64,000 bases of DNA from Druceiella hillmani. Lineage: Eukaryota > Arthropoda > Insecta > Lepidoptera > Hepialidae. Below, piece after piece: positions 50,541-61,887 of the stretch; positions within the stretch are counted from its first letter, which is position 1; each line of letters opens with the position of its first letter. The stretch is from NCBI GenBank assembly GCA_039881145.1, contig JAYKKI010000005.1, positions 29,241,001 to 29,305,000 on the forward strand, read 5' to 3'. The notes below the pieces were generated by a model that had not been told where the DNA came from, did no database searches, and saw only the letters and a program-made list of their open reading frames with translations. Position numbers and translations under genes: made by a program.

Positions 50541-51006
50541 TAACTCAGCACAAATTTCGTTTCTACTCATAATCTCACTTTAAAATATTTTTATAAGCTT
50601 TTTTTAAATTTGCTTCAGATAATAATTCAAGTTACGCGACGAATTTTAACTCCAAACAAATTTGTCGTGCTTTGGTACTTAATGATTATTATCTTAAATG
50701 TAAATGAATTAAAAGAGACATTACATAAAGAGGTAAAATTTAAATATTTAGTGCAAATGAGAAGAGGAAAAAAAAAGTTAAACCACAATTAAAACTTTAA
50801 GTTTATATGCATACTATGGTACCTACAAAAATTTAAATATTTAAGAGTCCACAGGATTTCTGTTAAACTCCTTATAGATCCTTGTATTCTTTTACACTAT
50901 ATGAATATAATTTCTAATAAATTTCTAACAAGCGTAAGCCAAATAATTTAGTTGTATATAATTATTTAATTCATTACGATGAGTTTAATGAAACAATTAA
51001 TATTTA

Positions 51007-51251
51007 CAATTAAATGAAACTACGTGATATAGTATTATTTCTACTTTCTTTAAGTTCTTTACCGCTACCTAGGTTTCGTTGTATTACAACATATTCAGGT
51101 GGGCTATTAGAAAAGATAGAAGAAAATATACAACGAAACCTAAATAGTGGTAAAGAACTTAAACAAAGTAGAAATAATACTATATCATGTAATTTCATTA
51201 AATTGTGAAAAATGAATTTCTACAAAATTAACGCCAAATATATTCAAAATT
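51007..51251 (+). mobile_element. Palindromic small element, copy B
   Basis: Palindrome 51007-51205 starts CAATTAAATGAAACTACGTG and ends in its approximate complement; the tail (AATGAATTTCTACAAAATTA) reaches 51251. The centre is more decayed than in copy A. Because the two strands are nearly the same, both contain a frame beginning MKL-DIVLFLL (51014-51208 on the plus strand, 51010-51198 on the minus strand). Those frames are a by-product of the palindrome. Confidence 0.9.
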
Positions 51252-52420
51252 TATATTTAAATACCTACTAAATATCCTTATCGTAACTTTTACAGATTTA
51301 TGACATACATGGTTAAAAAGTTAAGGAGCAGAGAGGTACACTACAGAAACATTTGGAGACATATATATCCGGAGAAGGAGACTCTTTGTCTTACTAATAT
51401 ATAAAGACGAAAAATGGTTATTTATGGTAATCTTCAGAACGAGATAAGCGACTTAATTTTTTTTTGTTTCAAAAGTTCGTAGTTTGAGGAAAGTCTCAAG
51501 CTATATATCGTTACTTTATAATTTACACAAGTCGCGGAATGCTGCTTAAACGATATATGGTACAAAGATCGGTTATTTTTTAACTGATCGTCTAGGGTAT
51601 CCTTACGAATTGTTCCTGGCTTTGATGGTTGATCTAGTTTGGTGAACAGAGTCGTAAGGGGACAGTAATATAATGAAAATAATGCTATGCGCTCTAACAA
51701 ATAAAATAAAAAATATATATACGGGTTCATTTAATTCAAATTGGTCTTCACGTAAAATTTCACAACTTGAACCGAAAGAATTGTGATGATGAATTGAGAT
51801 ACGGACGGAAAAAGAAGGATATGGATAGGATGGTATTCTAAGGTTGGTTCTTCTATATTATCACTCAGCTTCGGAATACTGAAAAGACAGAATTACAAAA
51901 GTTTTAGCACTTAATTAGCAGGTAATTAACCTTAGCAGGTAATTTATTTAATTAAAATATAAAATTACATTAAAAGGTGCAATGATATGACACTTTATAT
52001 TTAAATATTAAAAATTAAAATAAAATAATCATATTACCCCTTTTGTTGGAAAAAGTTAAAAAACAAAGTTAAACGTGAAAGAATATAAGAAAATATATGT
52101 GTTTCGTGAATTCTATGGTAAACAATTTTTAAATCGTGAATTTTGTCATGAAGCTGTTGATTACTCTAAGAGCGTAAGAGTTGTTTACTCCAAGAGCTGG
52201 TGAGTGATCAGCCGCAAACATTCACTATATATAAAATCAAAATTAAGATGGACAAATTTTGATATAATTGTGTGATGTCAGTATTTTTTTTTAATTCTTT
52301 ATAAAAATTAGTTATGATCTTCAGAACGAATTGTTTAAGCAGTAAATGCAGTAAAAACCAAAAGGAATTCTTAACCAGTCAATCTTCTGATAATTTAAAA
52401 TTCTTTTTTTTTATATTTTT

Positions 52421-53880
52421 ACCGACTTCAAAAAAGGAGAAGGTTCTCAATTCGTCGGAATTTTTTTGTTATGTATGTTCAGCGACAATTTTTTACCGAG
52501 TAGACCCATTTTGATATTTATTTTTTTATTTAAAACACGATACTTTACGAGTGATCCTGGGTAAATATGATGATGAGTTTAAAAAATTAACGATGGTACT
52601 CCTTAAAGCAAATAGTAAATCAACTATGATTCAAGATATTTGCTACGGGTAGCTATTGCTTTGAAAAACAGCTATACTACAACGGGTAGTTATTGCTTTG
52701 CACTTACCAGGCCAGTGTCTGATGACAAGTTCTGGAAATAAATAGTGGAATTCCTTAATGGATGTTAGTAAATCAATTTTGATTAAAGATGTTTGCTACT
52801 AGTAATTGTAACTTTGCAAAATAGCTATATTATCCACCGGATCAGGGTCTTAAGATGAGTTCTGGAGATGATTAATAGAACTCCTTAATGGATGGTAATA
52901 AATTAAACGTGATATAAGGTATTAGCTACTGGTAATTGTTACTTTACAAAGTAACCACAAAATCGACCCTGTTAGAACCTGATGGTGCATTGTGAAGATG
53001 AACAACGGAACTTTTTGTCGAATGGTAGTAAATCAAACGTAATTCAAGATATTTGCTACCGGTAGTTTTTACTTTGCAAAGTAACTGCACCATCGACCAG
53101 GTCAGGGTCCGATGATGTGTTTTGAGCATGAATAATACTTCTTAACGGATGGTATTAATTTAATATATTTGTTACTGGTTAGTTGTTACTTTAGTAATTA
53201 CTTTGCAAAATTTGATATTGGATTTCGAATATGGAGCGATAGTTGTCCCCTTGTAAAATCTGATATTGGACTTCGGATATTGAGAACGGAACTTCTCAAC
53301 GGCTAACAACTAACCATTGGTGACTACTACTGTCGCTTCGTTTCTGTGTATTGTTCATAACCAACTTTAGACGAAAAGGAAATTATCTATATACTAGGTT
53401 ATGCCCGTGACTTTTGATAATTATACAATACTCTTAAAAAGAAAATAATTGAATGTTAGTCATAGTGAAATGATTGTTATTATTAATCACTAAAAATTCC
53501 AAAATAAAACATCTTTTAAAAACCGATTTCAAAAAAGTAGGTACTAAAAAGTAAAAAAAATATTAACTCAAAATAGATACTTATTTAAACACAATAAGAA
53601 ACTAAGTTACTTGTCTTTGAAATCGGTGCCAGCATCGCCGATCAACTTACATAAATGTAAAGTATTATATTATAAATACGACCTTTATGAATCTAATTCG
53701 TATTGTGAGTATAAGAGAAATTAAATTTACATTAAAAATTAAAGTAAATTATTAATTTGTTTGTATATGGACTTCAGTGCTGGTACCAACTTCAAATATA
53801 AGTAACTTAGTTATTTATTTAGTATATGTAGGTACTTATTTTGAGTTAATTATTTTTTATTTTTTAGTGCCTACTTTTTG
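52421..53880 (+). mobile_element. Composite inverted-repeat element, copy 1
   Basis: Begins ACCGACTTCAAAAAAGGAGA at 52421 and ends near 53880 with GTGCCTACTTTTT, a decayed inverted end. The order is: conserved end, internal tandem units (52591-53290), a CCAACTTTAGACG block, a second CCGATTTCAAAAAAGTAGG near 53522, then a ~110-bp inverted-repeat pair (53527-53640 against 53770-53880) around a core with CTTTATGAATCTAATTCG. It matches 21439-22622 on the opposite strand without the palindromic insertion. No coding capacity. Confidence 0.8.
52591..53290 (+). repeat. Degenerate ~120-155-bp tandem units within the composite element
   Basis: Unit starts marked by (G)GAACTCCTTAATGGATGGTA-like text occur near 52591, 52747, 52887, 53009, 53138 and 53286. 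Shared blocks are ATTCAAGATATTTGCTACNGG, TAGTTNTTACTTTGCAAAGT and CAGGTCAGGGTC(T/C)GATGATG. Two such units are seen in the other copy at 21970-22190. Confidence 0.8.
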
Positions 53881-56252
53881 TACATGTAGGATAATTAATG
53901 TTAACTTCGGTAACTTTAAGCGGAGGTACCAATTTTAGTTCGATTGTGACAAATTAGTTTTATATCCACTTATTATGATTTTTAATATACACATTAAATT
54001 TATATTACAAATTTATTCGAAGTAAAACATAACTTTGAATTTGAGCCTGCATCTACTTTGTCATGGCGTATGAATTAATTCTACTAGCTAGTCATTATAT
54101 CTATTAAATTTGTGCCATAAAGATACTTGTAGTTTGTATATAGAATCAAAAGATTTAGATCAATTTGTTGCTGTTTATATGTTCATTAAAATGTTTATTT
54201 GATTTTGTAAGTTCGATGCCCCAAAATAAATAAATGAAACCCTTCTCACTCACGTGTCAATCCGTTTTTCTATCTGCATATCACAGCCGGTTTCTCAGAA
54301 ACCGTTCAACTTAGAAACATGAAATTTTTAATAAGATAGACAACATAAATCTCATTAAATTGAACAGCTAAAAATAAAAAGCATTTATGCAGATATTTTA
54401 AAGAGGACAACTTAAGTATTTAAGCTTGTTTTCTCACTTGTTTTTGAAAAAGCTAGGAAATCTCAAAAATATTTTTTTCATAATTTTAAGCAACTTATAT
54501 CTAGAGATATGTTGAGCAATAAGCAAAAAATTCAATCATCCCCTCACCTCTTCTTTTAAAAACCATTGATTAAGGTTAAAATTATGAAAATAACGAGGCT
54601 ACTTTAATTTACAGGAAAAGTGAAGCCATAATTTTAGACTGGATTGGGAAATTTAGTAGATTGTTACTCCAGACAAAAATATACTAAACAATATAATAAA
54701 ATGGTGAAAAATATTTGTAAATAGTTTAATAATAGAATGTAAGCAACCCTGTAGTGCAAGTTTTATTTGTACTTAACACGTGTTTATTTTTTTTTAGTTA
54801 TATAGCCTATAAGAAAATAAAAGTTGTCCGTTGATAACGTTTAGACATAAACATAGGTTCAGTTTATTTGCAATTGAAATCTTATTCTGATAATTTTATG
54901 CGTGACGATAATAATATTTTAATTAATAACACAGACCCCAAATTAATAGAATCCTCCGTGCACGTTGAAATATTCAGGTAAATTAACGCCTGAAACGGAC
55001 GTTGAACTTTTCAGGTAGATTAGCATCTGAAACGGTTTTTAGTGTTTTTAAGGAAAATTTCAAAAAAATTTATTCATTAAAACAGGAAAAATTTTATCTT
55101 CAAAGATAAACGTTTTCATTACTAAGGCTAGTGTTTATTTTAAAAGCTTCACTTTAAATTAGCTTACAGTTGATAAAAATCTAGTTAATTTGGGTTCGGT
55201 CGAATTATTTAAGTTATTTCTGACTTAAATATTAATTTTAAGCGCGACCGATTGGGTTAGAAAAAAAATTGAATACTTTCATTTATGGAGACTTAATTAT
55301 GAAAAAATGTCTTTCATTTCTTAAAATCTGTAAACGTAAGAGACGCTAAAGTAATATTAGGATAATTTATTATAAGTAGTATCCTTGCCGACTCAACGTG
55401 CTGCTTTATAAACTGTTTTTAGAAATTTTCCAAGAAATTTTTGTTAGATATAGAAAATCAACATCTTCGTGAGAAGAAATGAATTATTTTTATGAATGTA
55501 AATCAACAAGGGGTATATTAAATAAAAAAGCGATCACCTTCAAGTCTGGTTTTCGCAACGAGCATCCGAACTTCGTTTAAAGTGAAATTACTTTGTAATA
55601 AGTCATCAAAAACGTGGACTTTTTAGCTCGAGAAATATTTAATAATACGTAACATAAAGGAGTATGGAGAATGTAACCTATTCATTGTATGTATTCACAT
55701 ATTATAGTGAATTTATCAGAAACTATGACATCTGAATAATCTATTCAAAATTAAATTTTTTTCAGTATTATCATCGGATCAGATCGTTAGTTTCGGAAAT
55801 AAAGAATGAGAAGATATATTTGTGTGCATGCTTTTCACTATATCTCCAAAGATATATTAGCTAAAATATAAAGTATGTTGAGGCCCTTATAACAAGTATT
55901 GAAGGATATATCATAAACTGCAAATGGAATTTGAAAAATGTTCTTCGACTATTTAATTTGTGTAAGTTGATAGTTAATTGAATAAGTGAAATAGAGGTCA
56001 ATTTAGTTGCTTTAACTACAGAATGTCTTCAAGGTAATTGTTTTAAAGGAAGAAATATCTGTCTTTATATTTCCAATCGATGGCTTCTTGTTACTATCAC
56101 AAATATTATTGTTTAATTCGAGTACCTTTTAAGTACGAGTTCTCCACAGACTTAGGCACATTTAAACATATAGGGGAACATAATTTTTAACTATTTATAA
56201 AATTATTATTAATTTTGTCATGCAAAATAGTGCTCAATACATCCTTCACCTA

Positions 56253-57200
56253 AAAATATCGATATTTATTTTATAACTTTGACATTAAAAGTTTACATAT
56301 TTTTATTAATATTTTCAGCAATAGGTATAGCTTAAATAAAACTCTAAAACCCAAATCCCTACACGTTTCTTTTTTCAATTTAAATTTCACAAGATTTTTT
56401 TAGTGTTAACTATTGAGTTATATACGGATTAACATAGTTCATCATCATCACTAATCAAGTTTCAAGTTTATGCGAAAAATGGTTTCTAAAAAAATTATGT
56501 TGGAAGACGGACTTATAGACATGGGGGTGGTTTTATAAGGGATTTTTTTTTTTCTTTTTGAGGTATTATAAATATTATTATCTTTATAAAACGGGGATAA
56601 AAATTTACTAATCATGATTATATATTTGTAAATAATTTTTCATAAAATTGTCACCATGCCAATTGTAACTTTTTACATTAACTGAAAATCTATGTAAATA
56701 AACTTATGTGTACTTAATTTTTCCCTGAAGACTACTGTGTTCTATTTGTCGTCCGAACCCTGAAAATAAAATATTTGATATATAGTTTCAAAAAGAAGAG
56801 AAGAATTTTTTTTATGTTTATTTTTTTATTTATTTAAATTAGGTTATATGTAAATAACGATAAGAGGATTAATGATATAATGGAAGCAGCATTTTTAAAG
56901 TCTTTGTCATAATAAGAAAAAAATAAATGAGAATTTCATGTATGAGTGTCAAAAACAGGTCTTGGCCTGGTTTTGAAAGCAATTAAAAAAACGGAGATTT
57001 TTTTCTGTCAATAAGTGTCCTGAATTCTGTGATAGAGATAGCTTAAAAAACTGAATAAAAACGTTGTTTCGTTATTGTCCTTAGCATTTTACTTATAAAA
57101 TTTTCTTTTGATTTAGTAAAAAAGTCGGTGCGATTCAATGAATTACCTTATTAATTCAATTATTTTATTTAATTTTCATACCATTTAATTTTATATACAG
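56253..57200. other. AT-rich DNA, nothing recognised
   Basis: No supportable feature. Confidence 0.45.
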
Positions 57201-57245
57201 TTTTATTACGTCTAATTAGCGTAAGTGTAATTAGACGTAATAAAA
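57201..57245. repeat. Perfect 18-bp inverted repeat, 9-nt loop
   Basis: TTTTATTACGTCTAATTA at 57201-57218 pairs exactly with 57228-57245 around GCGTAAGTG. Confidence 0.85.
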
Positions 57246-57398
57246 TGCTTATTTTGATATATTTATTTGGCTTCATTAATTTTCATATGTACTTTCACAT
57301 GTTACTCTACTTACTTACGCACGTATTGGCAAACTATCGCAAAACCCATTTCTTTATTTTAATAATGACACGTTCCTCGGAAAACTAATTGGAACTCA

Positions 57399-57430
57399 TA
57401 TAAAAGGCAGACTGAAACTCACGTTCACTG
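57399..57430 (+). promoter_or_regulatory. Possible TATA-box core promoter
   Basis: TATAAAAG at 57399-57406 is followed by the initiator-like TCACT at 57425-57429, whose A lies 28 bp from the start of the TATA box, the spacing expected of insect TATA promoters. A GCAGAC/GTCTGC inverted pair brackets the same interval (57407-57436). No start codon with a usable frame follows closely, so a gene is not evident. Confidence 0.25.
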
Positions 57431-57436
57431 TCTGCT

Positions 57437-58349
57437 TTAATATAGACTTCCATCTACTTAAGGAAAATTACTAATAAGTCAAAATAAAATAAACTCATAG
57501 AGAAGATTAGTGGCAGACTTTTGCACCCTTAAAGAAATAGTGAAATCATACTTTTCGGTATTGTATTGCTGTCACATATCTGCGTTTTTATTTCTGTGAC
57601 GAAAATATTTTTTTACTTTACCTAAGACACATTTCTGTACCAAATTTTTGGTAAATCAAACTTTTATTTTATTACCGAAATATGTATACTTTTTTCAAAT
57701 AAAAATATTTATATATTTAAAATAAATAATTAAATATTTTCATACAAAATATTTAAAGAAAAAATCAAATGGGCTATTCTATGACGAGTCACATTCCTTC
57801 GAAAAATAATGTATGTATAAAAACGTGATATTTTATAAAAGACTTTGAAAAATTATTGTGTTTGAGGAAATAATTATAAATAAAGTTTAACTGCATCAGT
57901 GCTTGTTTTATAAATTTCAGCTTTCTATTCTACAGCAGACACGTAATTCTGTAGCATACATAACTTTTGTTAGAGAATAAAGCTGTACAATGACCCACCG
58001 ATTACCGAGTAGCTATACAGGTTAAGTGGTGCCAATAGTAATAATATTCATAGCATGCACTATCAAACCCAGTATCAATATAGCAAGGAAAATGACATGA
58101 CTTAAAGGCACAGCTCTTTATATCGTTATGACATGAAGTTGTCAGCAGCGTAGAGATCTTATCATTAGTTATGAGTAATTATCATTAAATGGAATCTTTC
58201 AAAAAAATTTCCAAGTTTCTCAGACTGCCACTCGCCACCAACGGACATTTACTGCTAACATGTTATTTTTACGAATAATATTCATTTTATACAAAGTAAT
58301 AACAATTGATGATGGAAACTAATGAAATGTTCGATTTTTGTAACAAATA
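57437..58349. other. AT-rich DNA, nothing recognised
   Basis: No supportable feature. Confidence 0.45.
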
Positions 58350-58640
58350 AGATCCATTACTAATTTAAATCACTTTCGCATTTAAGGCAAAAATACTATT
58401 GAGAAAAGCTATTATTTTCGTGTGTTATTTCTTGGAATAAAATTTATTTAAGTTGAAATATTCTCGACGAGTGTTTATTGTTAATATTATTTAGAAGACC
58501 GACAGGTAATATTATCAGATATTACCTGATTATTATTTTGAATGTATTATGATACGAATTAATACGCCCCATGCGACCATTCATTTATTATTTTGTTTGC
58601 ACGTGTGTGTGGGTCGACCCACAAATTTTGTATCCTTTTA
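58350..58640 (+). repeat. Dispersed repeat E, copy 2
   Basis: Direct-orientation relative of 6580-6910. Near its end the alternating CACGTGTGTG is followed by the 14-bp palindrome GTGGGTCGACCCAC, absent from the other copy. Confidence 0.65.
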
Positions 58641-58890
58641 CCTCCCTAAAATAATTTTGTATCCCTATAAAATTTTGATAAAAATTTGGTTTACCAGTTC
58701 ACCGAAGTACATAGAATAGCATTCAGACTTAAATCCCCTATTTATCTACACCTTGCAATTACAAATTTGACGCCCAGCTATTCTGATTATCAAATTGGTT
58801 CGTGGAAGTGATAGATAGTTTGATGCATTACATTTAATTGAAATTTACACGCAGTTTTCTTTGTAGTATTCAGCTAACATAACGACTCCC
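58641..58890. other. AT-rich DNA, nothing recognised
   Basis: No supportable feature. Confidence 0.4.
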
Positions 58891-58897
58891 ATATATA

Positions 58898-58938
<41 letters not shown>

Positions 58939-58958
58939 GCATATAGTTATATATATAG
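58891..58958. repeat. (TA)n microsatellite
   Basis: Interrupted TA repeat. Confidence 0.95.
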
Positions 58959-59525
58959 TATACCTTTAAGTTCAATTCGTTTAGGGTAATCAGTTACAAT
59001 GAAATTTCACCATTTTTGTGTCATCCTCATATATTTCTCTATCTTTCAAATTGTCTTTTTTCGAGGAAATTATTGCGGAATTAATTTTCAGTGGGCATTT
59101 TTCCCAAATTTTTCATACTTGTTACCCGACTGAGTGAAAGCAAAAGTAGTATTTATTGCTTTTTAAACTCCCGCAGCATATAAAGAGCTTCATGGTTTTT
59201 AACAAATTATATATGGTTACATTCATCTTGATCCCGGAAGTATCATTCTTTTTTCTTAGATATACTTTTTTTGTTACCTAGAAATCTAATAATATATGTA
59301 GATATGTTATTTACAGACTTATATTTTATTATAAACATAACATACCTAAAACCTGATGGTGGACGTAAGTAAAATTAGTGAATTTTGCTTTTGGCGTGGG
59401 TTTGAGGAAATTAGAAAAATAATAAGAGTGAGCATAAAGATTGGCAGTGTCTTGAAACCCTTCCCAGTTTTAACGTCATTTCTATACTATTCACTTAAAA
59501 TGGTTTTTTGATATAAGGTAGGCAA
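58959..59525. other. AT-rich DNA, nothing recognised
   Basis: No supportable feature. Confidence 0.4.
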
Positions 59526-59720
59526 TTATCGCCATCTGTTAAATAACGCCCAAACTATAGAAAACGTACTTTTATTCAAGTGAGCCGCACGCGATTTACG
59601 CACACATAATAGAACATTAATAGGAACAATCCTAGCACGACCGCAAGTCTCTTGAGCCGCCATCTTGCCAGTAACGCGATGTGCATCAAGGACTTCCGGT
59701 CACGGACGTCGCTGTTTTAA
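59526..59720 (-). promoter_or_regulatory. CpG-rich patch with YY1-like and ETS-like motifs and a small frame
   Basis: The minus strand carries AAGATGGCGGC (59666-59656), the form of the YY1/Pho motif that overlaps start codons. ACCGGAAGT (59700-59692), an ETS-type site, lies 26 bp upstream of it. A 45-codon frame opens at that ATG (59663) with MAAQETCGRARIV and ends at 59526. CpG density is well above the surroundings. This could be the promoter and first exon of a gene transcribed toward lower coordinates, or a promoter fragment carried by a repeat. No downstream exon is recognised. Confidence 0.25.
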
Positions 59721-61887
59721 AAATTTTTTCGACGGAATTTTAAACTTTTAGCTATTTTGGTGTATTTCTTATATAATTTAAAGTTGTGTGATGGTATAGA
59801 TAACTATCTTTCATGTTTCGTTATTATTTTAATACAGTGTACGTAATTTAATGAAAAAAAATTAAAAATTATAATAATACCCACTCGGATTATAACGCCC
59901 GACCAAATGACCGTCGGTCGCTATTACACTAGGAGAGCGCTATTAACCTACACGTGGGCGTTTTTATACCTTAGAAAAAAGATATTTCATAACTCATATT
60001 TTTTCAGTATTTAACTTTTAAACGGTAACACTTGTCCCACAGACAGTTAATTAAACTTAAAATTAAAATAATTTTTCTAATTTAACAAAATTGATTTCAA
60101 CCTTTCAGTTTCCTCGTAATTATTGAAGTTCTAATTTCTAATAACCGTTTCAATACATTTTCTTACGTGAACATTTTGTTATCAAGGTAGTTAAGTTGAA
60201 AATTATATTTTTAGGCCAGTAAATATCACCTACTTCTATGAGTAGAACGAAAAGAAGTGAGTCGTGGAGAGAAGAAGCCATGAGAACTACAATTAATGCT
60301 ATATAAAGAGACTAATTTATCTATTAAGTTGCATCTATAAGGCATAATATACCCCGATGTACTCTAAGGGACCATTTAAAAATAGGAAGCGTTGCAAAAC
60401 GCTTGGGACGAAAACCTAATTTCGAAAATAGTCAGGAGTTGGTCTGAATAATAAAAAGATTTGCAAAGAAATGAGTACACCTGACATCAAAATTTATTAG
60501 AAAGCGGGCTTTCTTTTTTGTGAAATATTTGATATAAAAAATAACTTTAATAAAACGAAATGGATTGCCGGTGTCGATTGGCTAAGACACTTTTTGAAAC
60601 GCATTCCATCATTTATCAAAATAAAGCCACAGATAACGAATCCAGCACAGGATCAAAAACTCAATTAACTGATTGTTGAGCAATATTTTTAGGCTGTGAA
60701 AACGTTGAATAATGAGTTGGACATCCCATGACATCCTGAGAAATTATACAATACGATAAGAAAGGATGTCGCATAACTGTACCCAAAAAAACTGCCAGTG
60801 TTGACTGAAAAAGGAAGTAAAAGGGTCCATTTCATTACCCCCGAACACGCAGAAAACGTGACTATTGCAATGGTGTCAATGTCATAAGTACGGCAATCTC
60901 ATCTATGATATTATTTAAAAAACGTAGATATAGACCCGATTTGGCAGAAAACCTACCACCTGGAACGTTAGTAAGAATGGCACCGAAGGGTAGCATGACG
61001 TCTAACTTATTTGTAGAATTCATTCAGCATCTAGGAAAATTTAAGATGGTTAGGAAATGTTTATTAATTTTCAATGGTGCTAAATGTCACCTCTTAAGTG
61101 AAGCACTTGATGAAACGAACAAAACTCTACACATAAGCTGCCAGCATTGGATAAATCAATAAACAAGTCTTATGAACACCACTGGAGTGAAGCTCTTATG
61201 AACTTCTTGTACGCTAACGCTAATAAAAAATTGAATAAAACCACATTTAATCAATTATTCTGTAAAATCTGGCCCAAATGTAAGACACACAGCAATCTAG
61301 TTACGGTTTCTGGGCAACAGGCCTCTTTCTTTTTAATCCTAAAGCAATCCCAGAAGAACCCATCAATTTTATTGGAAATCCTATATCCTCAAGCTCGTCA
61401 AAAGGCCACACAGGTCTCAGGAGCGGATGATTACTCTAGAAGTCCATCAATTCCATTACGAATTATATGCCCTTCAACTTCTGAGGGAACTTTATAAAAC
61501 TCTACATCAGACGATTATACTGGTAATTTTCAGGATAATTCCATAGAATCAGAAGTAACCTTCAAAGACAATACAAGAGTAAAATCCCGTCTTGTGGATT
61601 ATAGTTCATTGACTAAATGTTCAAAAGAAGAAGAAAACAGAAAAAAAGAAAAGAAAGACTGTACATTCTGTTTCATTACCTTCTGTTTTAGTAGCAAGCT
61701 TTTTCAAGATTACAAAAAAGAAACAGAAAAATAAGCCCCGTTTCCAGTATTAAATACAATTACTGTGTCGGACGTGGTTTTTTTCTCCATCACTAAAATA
61801 AGTCCAAACTTGCAGTTGCAGATGAATACAGCTATTGGTCATCTGTAGATGAGTATGAAATTCAATATTTCATAAATAAGGGAGATA

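Larger units (their letters stand above)
50250..56252 (-). repeat. Inverted duplication, arm 2 (partner 9600-13430)
   Basis: Reverse-order partner of 9600-13430; anchor pairs are listed there. This arm is about 2.2 kb longer. Most of the excess is explained by two insertions that have no counterpart in the other arm: the palindromic element at 51007-51251 and the composite element at 52421-53880. A CGGTTTCTCAGAAACCG foldback and AATAAATAAATGAAAC at 54220-54310 resemble LINE 3' ends, but without coding support. Confidence 0.75.
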
